From Cytophagaceae bacterium (GTDB lineage: Bacteria > Bacteroidota > Bacteroidia > Cytophagales > Cytophagaceae), in NCBI GenBank assembly GCA_025454925.1, contig JALONM010000003.1, positions 148,238-212,237 of the forward strand: a stretch of DNA of 64,000 nucleotides. The letters run 5' to 3'. Below the pieces are notes generated by a model, which searched no databases, was not told the DNA's origin, and saw nothing but the letters and a program-made list of their open reading frames with translations. A program made the translations under genes and the position numbers. This document shows, one piece after another, positions 46,365 to 54,581 of this stretch (positions within the stretch are counted from its first letter, which is position 1; each line of letters starts with the position of its first letter).

Positions 46365-47744
46365 TTATTCCGAAAATTCCGCAACGGGCTTATTATTTTC
46401 TTTTCTGGCAAAACTCCTCCCATTGGCCCACCAATACACAGGAATTCCAATCAATACCAATCCAATTCCAACGAGCGATGGTACCTGATGCCGTTCATCG
46501 GTTAAAATCTGATACATCATGTACAACTCTACTACAATAAAAAATAGTGGCGTAATCGGATAGCCCCAGGTGCGATACAGTCCTTCCGTTGGTGGGTGCT
46601 TTCTTCTGTTTACAAGAACAGCGAGAACTGTAAGCGTGGTAAATACACTCAAGGTAAAAACCAAACTGGTTAACACCTTTTCGAAGGTAGAATTATAAAT
46701 CAACAGCAAGGCAATGCCAAATTGCATAAGTATGGCATAAACGGGAGAACCGTTGGCTGATTTAAAAGATAAAAACTTGAACAAAGAATAATCCTGTCCC
46801 ATTACTTGCGTTACCCTTGGACCGATAAATAACATAGAATTCAAGGATGCTACTAAACCGATGGAAATAATTCCGGCAATAATATTGGCTCCTTTTTCAC
46901 CGAAAATTGATTTGGCTGCTACGTAGGCAACCTCTACCTGTCCGGCCAATTGAGGGATTGGCGTAGAATATAGAAATACAAAGTTCAACAACAGATACAA
47001 AATCATTACAATGCTGGTACCGTAAAACAATGCTTTAGGCAAATTCATTTTACCTTCTTTAATCTCATCTGAGATATAGGTTGCTGAATTCCATCCGGAA
47101 TAAGCAAAAGAAACATACATGAGGGAAGTTGCAAAAGGCTGAGAAAGCACCATAGCCCAATCTTCCTGACTCGCAGTGATTTCAAAATGCGAAGCGTCGG
47201 ACATGGTAAACCCACATACAATGATCCATACAATCAAGCCAAGATTGGTTAATGTAAAGAATAACTGAACTTTACTTCCTGCTTTTACCCCAGTGAGGTT
47301 GATGAGTGTTACCCCGGTCAATAAAATAAGAGCCAATATTAAAGGGGGTACATCCATCAGGTTAGAGAAGTAGCGACCGAAGGCCATAGCGATCATGGCA
47401 ATGGGCGCTGCAAATCCCAAAGTCATAGATACCCAACCCGACAGGAATCCTAGTAGCGGGTGATATACCTTACTCAGGAAATTGTATTCTCCACCGCTCC
47501 TGGGATAGGCTGCGGCTAATTCGCCATAGCTCAAAGCGCCAGACAAGGCTACCAAGCCTCCCAACAACCAAAGTATCATAACCGGTAGCACTGAAGATAA
47601 GCCCAATACCTGAAAACCCAGGCTGGTAAAAACACCTACACCGATCATGTTGGCTGCTACCATGCTGATGGCAGTGGCTAAATTTAATTTAGAAGATTCT
47701 GTTTGCACAAGGTTTAAAAATAGTTTTAAAAATAGGCTTCCCAT
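46365..47744 (-). CDS. APC family amino-acid permease
   Basis: About 459 residues from MGSLFLKLFL (47744); a longer frame to 47783 adds 13 polar residues. About twelve membrane segments. First helix has the substrate-binding unwound part NMIGVGVFTSLG; then WLLGGLVALSGALSYGELAAAYPRSGGEYNFL is the APC superfamily signature. Later YVSFAYSGWNSATYISDEIKEGKMNLPKAL is typical of LAT/APC amino-acid transporters. Takes up or exchanges amino acids at the inner membrane; specificity not visible. Divergent from the SiaC-like gene. Confidence 0.93.
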   Translation of the reverse strand: MGSLFLKLFLNLVQTESSKLNLATAISMVAANMIGVGVFTSLGFQVLGLSSVLPVMILWLLGGLVALSGALSYGELAAAYPRSGGEYNFLSKVYHPLLGFLSGWVSMTLGFAAPIAMIAMAFGRYFSNLMDVPPLILALILLTGVTLINLTGVKAGSKVQLFFTLTNLGLIVWIIVCGFTMSDASHFEITASQEDWAMVLSQPFATSLMYVSFAYSGWNSATYISDEIKEGKMNLPKALFYGTSIVMILYLLLNFVFLYSTPIPQLAGQVEVAYVAAKSIFGEKGANIIAGIISIGLVASLNSMLFIGPRVTQVMGQDYSLFKFLSFKSANGSPVYAILMQFGIALLLIYNSTFEKVLTSLVFTLSVFTTLTVLAVLVNRRKHPPTEGLYRTWGYPITPLFFIVVELYMMYQILTDERHQVPSLVGIGLVLIGIPVYWWANGRSFARKENNKPVAEFSE

Positions 47745-47924
47745 TATACGGATTTTTTTTAATTGAGGACAAAAAAATACCATTTTTAATCTCCTTCATA
47801 AAAAGATCACCATAATCTTACATTCCTCTTTTTACCATTATGAGACAAATCCAAGGAACAAAAGATTATTTAACAACCCTTTTAAGGCTATTACCGTATA
47901 GAATTTCAATATTTGGGATAGATT

Positions 47925-48302
47925 ATGCAACAACTGTTGAGAGAAGGCATTCACAATAAGAGCCCTGAAGTGAATTTTGATGCCAATAAAGGATTTTTAG
48001 AGTTGAAAGGGACTTCATGCATGGAAAACGCCCGAAGCTTTTACGACGAATTGCTTAAGTGGGTCGCTGAATATTCCAGCGCTCCCAGCGGTCATACTAT
48101 GCTGCACATCCGGCTTAAGTATTTTAACACGAGTTCCGCAAAGTGCTTGCTGGAACTGTTAGAGCGCACGAAAGAAGCAGGTAAAGAAGGGAAAAAAGTT
48201 CAGATCAGTTGGTACTGCAACAAAGGAGATTCGGACATGGTGGAAGCGGCTGAAACATTCAGCGAACTCATTGAATATCCCATTGAACTCGTTACTGAAT
48301 AA
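47925..48302 (+). CDS. SiaC-like (DUF1987) regulatory phosphoprotein
   Basis: 125 residues, full length. Family marks: KSPEVNFDANKGFLELKGTS at 12-31, ENARSFYDELLKWVAEY, LKYFNTSSAKCLLELLE (65-80) and VQISWYCNKGDSDMVEAAE. In the Pseudomonas homologue a Thr in the YFNTSSAK loop (here T69) is phosphorylated by the SiaB kinase and controls a diguanylate cyclase. No SiaA, SiaB or SiaD gene is next to it; the gene is bounded by convergent and divergent neighbours, so any kinase partner must be encoded elsewhere. Confidence 0.9.
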   Translation: MQQLLREGIHNKSPEVNFDANKGFLELKGTSCMENARSFYDELLKWVAEYSSAPSGHTMLHIRLKYFNTSSAKCLLELLERTKEAGKEGKKVQISWYCNKGDSDMVEAAETFSELIEYPIELVTE

Positions 48303-49406
48303 CTATTTTTTTACCTCTGCAGGCAATGTAGGTTGTGCAACTTTTATTTTATCGCTTGGCTTAACCCCTTCTACCATTTCAATTTGAATACCATCGCTGA
48401 TTCCTGTCTTTACCAGTCGTTTTTCAAATTGCATAGGGGTAGTTTGGATTTCAACAAATGTGCTGTCGCCTGCAAATTGCAGTAAGCTTTCATGAATGGC
48501 GAGTACCTTTTCCTTTCGCCCATAGATGATATCGGCATTAGCACTATACCCTGCCCGAATAAAATCATCTTTAGAAAGTTGCAGCGCGGCTTTGATTTCA
48601 AATTTAATTGCGCCCTCTTCCAAGACACTCTTAGGAGAAATAAATTCCAATTTTGCCTGATATATCCGATCTTCTAAGGCTCCAATTTTTAAATTCACCT
48701 CCATTCCTTCACGAATTCTTCCCACTTCCGATTCATCGACCTTTCCGATAAAAATCATATCGTTCATATCCGCCACCATAGCTATGGTAGTGCCTTCGTT
48801 AAAGGTATTGGACTCAATCACATAGCTTCCTTCACGAACAGGTACATCAAGCAACATTCCGGAAGAAGTACTGCGAATTAAATTCGTGCTGGTAGAGGCA
48901 TTTTTTCGTGTTCCTTCTTTTACAATCTGAAGGTTATTTTCTGCTGCTGCCAACTCTTCCTTACTACGATCCCATTGTGTTTTAAAACTTTTAAATTCCG
49001 ACTCCGACACTAATTTATCCTGATACAATTTTTCATAACGACGGTATTCGCGTTCCGCTTCTTCCAAAGAAATCCGGGCTCTGTTGAGGGTAGATTCAGC
49101 ATTGCTTAAATTCAGCATGTTTGGTATGATCCGAATGCGAGCGATCAATTGTCCCGTTTGAACATACTGGCCGGGAGTAACGTAAATTTTATCAACGACG
49201 CCGCTAACATTTGATTTGAGGTTAATTTCCTTGCGTGGCTGTACCGATCCGGTGGCCACTGTTTTCTGAACGATGGTAGTAATGAATGGGCTTTCCGTTT
49301 GATAGATGACAGGTTTTTTTCCCGATTTAAAAAACAAGAATACAAGGGTACCTACAAAGAGAATGAGAGAGGCAACCAAAAGGGATATTTTAATTATTTT
49401 GCTCAT
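48303..49406 (-). CDS. Periplasmic adaptor (HlyD/MacA type)
   Basis: 367 residues with one N-terminal membrane anchor (ISLLVASLILFVGTLVFLFF). Lipoyl-like half motifs flank a coiled coil: VSGVVDKIYVTPGQYVQTGQLIARI near 67-90, then TLNRARISLEEAEREYRRYEKLY and LVSESEFKSFKTQWDRSKEELAAAE coiled coil, then SGMLLDVPVREGSYVIESNTF. A beta-barrel part follows. It links an inner-membrane pump to an outer-membrane channel. Eight bases after the ABC permease gene. The C terminus is directly opposed to the SiaC-like stop codon with no gap. Confidence 0.92.
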   Translation of the reverse strand: MSKIIKISLLVASLILFVGTLVFLFFKSGKKPVIYQTESPFITTIVQKTVATGSVQPRKEINLKSNVSGVVDKIYVTPGQYVQTGQLIARIRIIPNMLNLSNAESTLNRARISLEEAEREYRRYEKLYQDKLVSESEFKSFKTQWDRSKEELAAAENNLQIVKEGTRKNASTSTNLIRSTSSGMLLDVPVREGSYVIESNTFNEGTTIAMVADMNDMIFIGKVDESEVGRIREGMEVNLKIGALEDRIYQAKLEFISPKSVLEEGAIKFEIKAALQLSKDDFIRAGYSANADIIYGRKEKVLAIHESLLQFAGDSTFVEIQTTPMQFEKRLVKTGISDGIQIEMVEGVKPSDKIKVAQPTLPAEVKK

Positions 49407-49414
49407 AGGAATTT

Positions 49415-50659
49415 TTATTCATCGCGTAACGCTTCGATCGGATTTATTCTTGCTGCCCGTAAGGCAGGAAATAAACCAGCAATGGCTCCTGCTACGACCA
49501 ATATGAGCGTAGCAAAAACGGCAATTTTTATATCGATGTATGGATTATCGAAGTATGGATTTTTGGCACCGGCTTTACTGAGCGCAGCCCGTATCAATTC
49601 CAGAAAGCCTACCCCCACGACCAAGCCAGTATAACCGGCAAACGAAGTTATCACAACAGATTCCTGAATGATTAAATTAATAATTGAACCAGGAGTCGCT
49701 CCCAATGCTTTGCGAATGCCAATTTCTCTGGTACGTTCTTTTACTATGATCATCATAATATTGCTCACGCCCACGATGCCGGCAATGATGGTACCGATGC
49801 TCACGAACCAAACGAAAATATTAATCCCAAAAAAGAGGCCATTGAATCGTTTGGATTCTCTACCTGAGTTCCATCCGCTGATGGCACTGCGATCATCCGG
49901 GGAAACCTTATGCCGCGCGGCCAGAAATAGTTTAATTTCTTTTTCCAATTCCTCTGGGTCTACCCCGTCGTGCGGAGCAATGGAAAAGGTCGCAATACGA
50001 TTAGGCGCATTAAAAATGTGTTGGAGCGTGGCCAGGGGTATATAAATTTTTTCGACTTCGTTTCTTCCATCGGCATTGTCAATGTAGAATGTGCCAACCA
50101 CTAAAAAGTATACTCCTTTTATTTTAATGTATTTTCCAATCGGATCTTCTTTTCCAAATAACACCTCCACTACCCTTGGACCAAGCACGGCAATTTTGCG
50201 TTTTTCACGCATATCCATTTCATTGATAAAACGTCCTTTGGGAATAATCAAACCTCGGATGTCGTTCATGGAAGGCATATCTCCTCCCACCTGAAAAGCG
50301 CCGCTGTTGGTGCGATACGAAACTGTAAAATCACCGCCAAGACTTGTACCACCGGCTATGTATTTTAATTGAGGAAATTCAGATTTGAGTGCGAGAAAAT
50401 CATCGTTGGTAAATCTTATATTTCTTCCGGCTTTGATTCCTTTGTAAGGGATCGCACTGCGGCGACCACTGATAAACATACTATTCTTCGCTAAATTCCC
50501 GAAAACACCTTTTACTCCATTTTCCAATCCATTTCCGGCACCCATCAGCATCACCAGCATAAAAATACCCCAGGCCACTCCAATGGCAGTAAGTATGGTT
50601 CGTAATTTATGGCGGCTGATGGAATGGTATATCTCCTGCCACTTATCCAGATCAAACAT
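49415..50659 (-). CDS. MacB/FtsX-type ABC transporter permease
   Basis: 414 residues from MFDLDKWQEI (50659), the family start; the longer frame to 50716 is in the divergent region. An N-terminal membrane helix (TILTAIGVAWGIFMLVMLMGAG), a large periplasmic MacB-type domain (~70-280), and three C-terminal FtsX membrane helices with MMIIVKERTREIGIRKALGATPG and the end FPALRAARINPIEALRDE. These permeases drive export with an ATPase and a MacA-like adaptor, here encoded next. No ATPase or TolC gene is adjacent, which is unusual for a tripartite set. Confidence 0.92.
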   Translation of the reverse strand: MFDLDKWQEIYHSISRHKLRTILTAIGVAWGIFMLVMLMGAGNGLENGVKGVFGNLAKNSMFISGRRSAIPYKGIKAGRNIRFTNDDFLALKSEFPQLKYIAGGTSLGGDFTVSYRTNSGAFQVGGDMPSMNDIRGLIIPKGRFINEMDMREKRKIAVLGPRVVEVLFGKEDPIGKYIKIKGVYFLVVGTFYIDNADGRNEVEKIYIPLATLQHIFNAPNRIATFSIAPHDGVDPEELEKEIKLFLAARHKVSPDDRSAISGWNSGRESKRFNGLFFGINIFVWFVSIGTIIAGIVGVSNIMMIIVKERTREIGIRKALGATPGSIINLIIQESVVITSFAGYTGLVVGVGFLELIRAALSKAGAKNPYFDNPYIDIKIAVFATLILVVAGAIAGLFPALRAARINPIEALRDE

Positions 50660-50744
50660 GGTGATACCTCTAGCGTGCTGCAAGATAAATAAAAATTGTT
50701 CTAATCTCCTTCTCAAATCTCAAGATTCTCAATACCTTTCGATC

Positions 50745-51176
50745 ATGAAAGACTGGATTACCTTTGCATTAATCTCCATGTTCTTTGCCGGAATTACGGC
50801 GGTGTTGGCGAAGTTCGGATTAAAAGAATTTTCTCCTGAATTCGGCCTGCTAATTCGCGTATTCGTCGTGGCACTATTGGTCATCGGTCATTATATTTTA
50901 TTTACCCAATCTGATTTTATTTCAGATTGTAAAGAAATGAACTGGAAGCCAAGCTTATTTTTAATTTCATCGGGAGCTACCACTGCCTTGGCCTGGATAT
51001 ATTATTACAAAGCCATTAAGCTGGGAGATGTTGGCGTTATTTCCACTATTGGAAAGGCAAGTATTGTGGTTACTCTCATTCTTTCGTATCTTTTCCTCAA
51101 AGAGGAAATGACCCTGAAACTTCTGCTAGGCGCAGGCTTGATTATGGCGGGAACCTTAGTATTAATCTGGGAATAA
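50745..51176 (+). CDS. Half-size EamA-domain membrane protein
   Basis: 143 residues from MKDWITFALISMFFAG (50745); upstream frame is inside the divergent permease region. Five membrane segments of a single EamA domain, with the end typical of the DMT family: DVGVISTIGKASIVVTLILSYLFLKEEMTLKLLLGAGLIMAGTLVL. Full-size DMT permeases have two such halves; short forms act as pairs or dimers. A TACCTTTC word 12 bases before the ATG resembles a -7 box. Confidence 0.88.
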   Translation: MKDWITFALISMFFAGITAVLAKFGLKEFSPEFGLLIRVFVVALLVIGHYILFTQSDFISDCKEMNWKPSLFLISSGATTALAWIYYYKAIKLGDVGVISTIGKASIVVTLILSYLFLKEEMTLKLLLGAGLIMAGTLVLIWE

Positions 51177-51191
51177 AAATGGGTATTGTAT

Positions 51192-51917
51192 ATGAGTATT
51201 GAACTGAATAAACCGGAGCCTCCGGAACCACCCCAATCCTGGGAAAATAAAAATCAAATTGCCACCATTTTAATTGCCGCAGGCTTACTGCTCGAAATTA
51301 TCAATTTAATGATGCGAGGATGGCGAAATCCTATTTTTATATTGACCATTGCGGTAGGCTGGTGTTTGTTAGCCAATAAGCACAACATCTTGTACCGGGT
51401 TATCGCCGTCATGTCTTTCCTGCTCCTGTCAATGCTTGGCGGATTTTGGGGCATCATGCTCTTTCACCTCATCGGACTATGCCTGGGTATCTACCTGATT
51501 CTTCAATCACAAAGCATAGACATGTTTATCAAAGACCCGTCCACAGCCTCGGCACTGAAATCGGCACTTGGAAAATCTCGAAAACTGATTCGCTTTTTAG
51601 TTCTCGGACTGGCAGGAATCATGACACTCAGCTTAGCTCTATTTTTAGTTTCGCGCGAATATCTTCGACGTTCAGAGACCCAAGAAGAAGTCCAGAAAAT
51701 TTACGATGCCTCATTGCGCTATAAAAATGCCACCGGAAATTTCCCTTCTGGTTTGGAGCAAGTTTGCGGCAATGATCCCTTAAAGAGAGAATGGCTTATG
51801 GACGGCTGGGAAAAACCATATGTGCTTTCTGCAGATGGCTCTGTAATCTCTGTACGATCTGGAGGTAGCGATGGAAAGTTTAAGACTGATGATGATATTG
51901 TAGTACCCAATAAATAG
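51192..51917 (+). CDS. Four-helix membrane protein with GspG-like C-terminal domain
   Basis: 241 residues from the ATG at 51192 (a TTG at 51186 is in frame but adds two residues). After a Pro-rich N terminus (KPEPPEPPQSW) come four or five membrane segments up to ~residue 155 (LVLGLAGIMTLSLALFLVS). The C-terminal ~80 residues, QEEVQKIYDASLRYKNATGNFPSG ... MDGWEKPYVLSADGS ... SGGSDGKFKTDDDI, have the order and the Asp-rich Ca2+-loop-like pattern of type II secretion GspG pseudopilin C-terminal domains. A pseudopilin head on a polytopic membrane protein is not a standard build. 12 bases before the GNAT-nitrilase gene. Confidence 0.8.
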   Translation: MSIELNKPEPPEPPQSWENKNQIATILIAAGLLLEIINLMMRGWRNPIFILTIAVGWCLLANKHNILYRVIAVMSFLLLSMLGGFWGIMLFHLIGLCLGIYLILQSQSIDMFIKDPSTASALKSALGKSRKLIRFLVLGLAGIMTLSLALFLVSREYLRRSETQEEVQKIYDASLRYKNATGNFPSGLEQVCGNDPLKREWLMDGWEKPYVLSADGSVISVRSGGSDGKFKTDDDIVVPNK

Positions 51918-51929
51918 AATTTACAGAAC

Positions 51930-53462
51930 ATGAGTAACAAAAAGGATTCTCTGCATAAACTGCATCTAAGAAATTTAAACATGGACGACTATACAGATGT
52001 AAAGCGTATCATGAATAAAGTATATTCCAATGCAGGAGGAGCCTGGACCAAGGATGAATTTAAATCCATTCTAAAACGTTTTCCGGAAGGTCAAATATGT
52101 ATTGAAGACAATGGTAAATTAATTGCAGGTTCGTTCAGTCTTATCGTGAATTATGCTGATTATGGAGATAATCACTCGTACAAGGAAATTACGGGCAACG
52201 GAATGCTGAGCACGCATAATCCGAAAGGGGACACGCTCTATGGCATCGATATATTTGTGGATCCGGAGTACGCTGGCATGCGCCTGGGAAGGCGATTGTA
52301 CGATGCGCGCAAGGAATTATGCGAGAACCTGAATCTCCGAAAAATTGTAGTTGGTGGACGCATTCCTGGATATAAAAAATACAGCAAGGATCTTTCACCC
52401 CGCGAGTACATAGAACAAGTTCGAGAAAAAGAACTTTACGATCCCATTTTAACATTTCAGTTGAACAATGATTTTCACATCAGGAAAGTATTAACCAATT
52501 ACTTACCCGACGATAAGGAATCCAAGTCGTACGCTACATTGTTGGAGTGGTTGAATGTATACTACGATGATTCCGACAAACTCATAGGATTGAATAAAAC
52601 CTTGGTTCGCCTCGGAGTTGTACAGTGGAAAATGCGTCGTTCTACCTTGGAAGAATTGTACCAGAATATTGAATTTTTTGTCGATACTATTTCTGGTTAC
52701 AAGGCAGACTTTGTTTTATTTCCTGAGTTTTTCAATGCCCCGCTGATGGCCAATTACAACAAGGCCAGTGCGGCAGATGCGGTGCGATCCTTAGCCGAAT
52801 ATACAGAGGCTATAAAAAATAAAATGATGGATCTGGCACTCAGCTACAACATCAATATCATTGCCGGATCCATGCCCTTGTATACCGATGATGGACTGTT
52901 TAACGTTTCGTATTTGTGCAGAAGAGATGGGACCATTGATGTTCAATACAAACTCCATGTTACCCCTGACGAACAAACTCATTGGGGTATGCGTGGGGGC
53001 GACAAGTTAAAAGTTTTTAACACCGATGCAGGAAGAATAGGTATACTTATTTGCTACGATGTGGAATTCCCTGAATTGAGCAGGATTCTTGCTGAGCAAC
53101 AAGTGGATATCATTTTTGTTCCGTATTGGACTGATACACGCAATTCCTATCTGCGCGTTTCGCGTTGCGCCCAGGCAAGAGCCATTGAAAACGAATGTTT
53201 TGTGGCGACTGCGGGGAGTATCGGAAATTTACCCGGGGTGGAAAACATGGATATTCAGTATGCGCAATCCGCAATTTATTCTCCTTCCGATTTTAATTTT
53301 CCACCCGACGCCATCGTAGCGGATGCTACGCCTAACTCGGAAACTACCTTGGTCGTAGACCTCGATCTTTCCCTTTTAAAACGAGTGCGCTCACAAGGAA
53401 GTGTTAGAAATCTCGAATCCAGAAGGAAAGATTTATATGCAGTTACCTGGTTAAAAAAATAA
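51930..53462 (+). CDS. GNAT acetyltransferase fused to carbon-nitrogen hydrolase
   Basis: 510 residues. Residues ~10-195 are a GNAT domain (LNMDDYTDVKRIMNKVY, GIDIFVDPEYAGMRLGRRLYDAR as the acetyl-CoA loop, 105-127). Residues ~225-500 are a nitrilase-family hydrolase with the Glu-Lys-Cys triad: E266 in LFPEFFNAP, K341 in QYKLHVTPDEQ, C375 in ILICYDVEFPELS. Amide or nitrile bonds would be cleaved. This two-domain form is known in Bacteroidota; substrate unproven. Cytoplasmic. 12 bases after the GspG-like gene, same strand. Confidence 0.94.
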   Translation: MSNKKDSLHKLHLRNLNMDDYTDVKRIMNKVYSNAGGAWTKDEFKSILKRFPEGQICIEDNGKLIAGSFSLIVNYADYGDNHSYKEITGNGMLSTHNPKGDTLYGIDIFVDPEYAGMRLGRRLYDARKELCENLNLRKIVVGGRIPGYKKYSKDLSPREYIEQVREKELYDPILTFQLNNDFHIRKVLTNYLPDDKESKSYATLLEWLNVYYDDSDKLIGLNKTLVRLGVVQWKMRRSTLEELYQNIEFFVDTISGYKADFVLFPEFFNAPLMANYNKASAADAVRSLAEYTEAIKNKMMDLALSYNINIIAGSMPLYTDDGLFNVSYLCRRDGTIDVQYKLHVTPDEQTHWGMRGGDKLKVFNTDAGRIGILICYDVEFPELSRILAEQQVDIIFVPYWTDTRNSYLRVSRCAQARAIENECFVATAGSIGNLPGVENMDIQYAQSAIYSPSDFNFPPDAIVADATPNSETTLVVDLDLSLLKRVRSQGSVRNLESRRKDLYAVTWLKK

Positions 53463-53508
53463 TCCCAGAGAATTTCTAGGGAAGAATGGTAAAGCTTCTA
53501 AAAAATCG

Positions 53509-53516
53509 TACCTTTG
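53509..53516 (+). promoter_or_regulatory. Candidate -7 box (TACCTTTG) for small RNA
   Basis: TACCTTTG is an exact match to TAnnTTTG and ends five bases before the 5' arm of the long stem at 53521. The predicted transcription start thus coincides with the start of the RNA structure. No good -33 TTG is visible. Confidence 0.45.
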
Positions 53517-53520
53517 AAAT

Positions 53521-53668
53521 GCAAGTTTGTAAGTTTTGGTTCCTGCCGTTATATGCTCATGGATACAATAAAAAATCGTTCGTCTGCACTTGAATAAAGT
53601 CACACAACATTTTTTCCACAGAAAATTGTGAGTGAGCAGGACAAAGCAAGTACAAACTTGCTTTTTTT
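53521..53668 (+). ncRNA. Candidate small RNA with long closing stem
   Basis: GCAAGTTTGTA at 53521-53531 is the exact reverse complement of TACAAACTTGC at 53651-53661 (11 bp). A second pairing TCCTGC (53541-53546) with GCAGGA (53636-53641) continues the rod, with a short internal loop between. The interior 53547-53635 is mostly open but holds CACAA/TTGTG (53603-53607 with 53626-53630). A -7 box lies directly upstream and a T-run follows the 3' arm. About 148 nt. The rod-with-open-centre layout resembles 6S RNA; no family match was tested. Confidence 0.45.
53643..53668 (+). terminator. Intrinsic terminator
   Basis: AAAGCAAGT (53643-53651), ACAA loop, ACTTGCTTT (53656-53664), T-run to 53668. 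It lies 180 bases after the GNAT-nitrilase stop and ends the candidate small RNA; the 3' arm can pair instead with 53521-53531. Confidence 0.82.
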
Positions 53669-53737
53669 ATTTTATATCATCCCGATCTCCATTACTTATT
53701 CAACTCGCTTTCTCTATATTGGTAACGCGCACCTGGA

Positions 53738-54240
53738 AGAAAGCTCATGGAACTACGATTCATGGCCGGCATTGCTGACATTGATTAGCATTAACTTCGT
53801 AACGCATTTCTTCATGTTCCATTCCTCCTGAAGCCCTTGATTTTAGTCGACATTTCTCAATTGAAGAATTTCTATGTAGACATTCCATAATAAACCGCAA
53901 TTAAACAGTAGAAATTGTAACGAGAGTCTCATTGCGATTAAACATGGCCGATTTTGCGTGAGGGATAGAGCGTAAAGCCTCTTGTCTTGGTGGCGCTACA
54001 GGCGCCACCAAGACAAGAGCTTGCAGCGATAGCCCGGCCCAAGTGGCGTGGCGCCTTAGGCGCCACCACGCGGGACACGCCCAACATAAAATCTTGAGTT
54101 TAAATACTAATCAAAGACCACGCAGTAGTTGGAGATTTAGTTGTATTTCCAACTATTATCAATGTTTTGGATGGAGAATTAAACCTCCATCGATTAGCAT
54201 TTCGTTTCTCAGAGGAAGGTTAGTTGTCAAATCCTTGAAG
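53738..54240 (+). repeat. Composite intergenic repeat, copy with RNA module
   Basis: In order: AAGCTCATGGA and CATGGCCGGCATT (decayed palindrome module, 53741-53775), CCTGAAGCCCTTGATTTTAGTCG, a decayed GAAT hairpin (53856-53872), the element paired to 103-138 (53891-53926), the structured RNA (53954-54085) and a tail TAAAATCTTGAGTTTAAATAC...GTAGTTGGAGATTTAG. The same order of modules with related tail occurs at 60930-61320. Frames within it (for example 53628-53831) have no protein features. Confidence 0.8.
53954..54085 (+). ncRNA. Structured RNA repeat, copy 2 (Flavo-1-like)
   Basis: Conserved blocks: TTGCGTGAGGGATAGAG, GTAAAGC, then a perfect 18-bp stem (53979-53996 with 54002-54019; loop TACAG), GCTTGCAGCGATAGCCCGGCCC, a second GC-rich hairpin (54043-54068) and GGGACACGCCC. 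GCGTG pairs with CACGC at the ends. The 18-bp stem differs in its outer half from the copy at 61095 yet stays fully paired in both. Confidence 0.65.
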
Positions 54241-54581
54241 GCTTAAATAAGAACAACCCAATGATGAAATAGAGCCAAGAAAATAAATCCTAATTGTCTA
54301 AGCAACCCTCTTGTTATATTCTGCATCAATGATAAAAATGAAGCAGGTCTCCATTTTATTTATTGATTCAGGCAACTTAAAATTCTTCGCTATGATAATC
54401 TTTTCCCCAAAAAATCCTCCTAGACATCTCTTTGTTTCGTTCAATACGAACCATTATTATCAGTAAATCATTCAATCTAAACTCATTACTGATTCAAAGA
54501 AATTTACTGGCAGAAACTAGTAATAACGCTTCTAAACCAGACACCCCCCAAACACGTACAACCTTTAGGTATATCACTAGT
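54241..54581. other. Intergenic, no gene seen
   Basis: About 340 AT-rich bases between the composite repeat and the RCC1 gene. The frame from 54432 that runs into the RCC1 gene has no protein character before 54582. No clear -7 box recognised. Confidence 0.5.

Noticed and set aside
53628..53831. Plus-strand frame across the terminator and repeat
   Set aside because: It spans the terminator and the decayed palindrome module and has no start context.
54043..54246. Plus-strand frame in the RNA tail
   Set aside because: Lies in the structured RNA and repeat tail; sequence is explained by those features.
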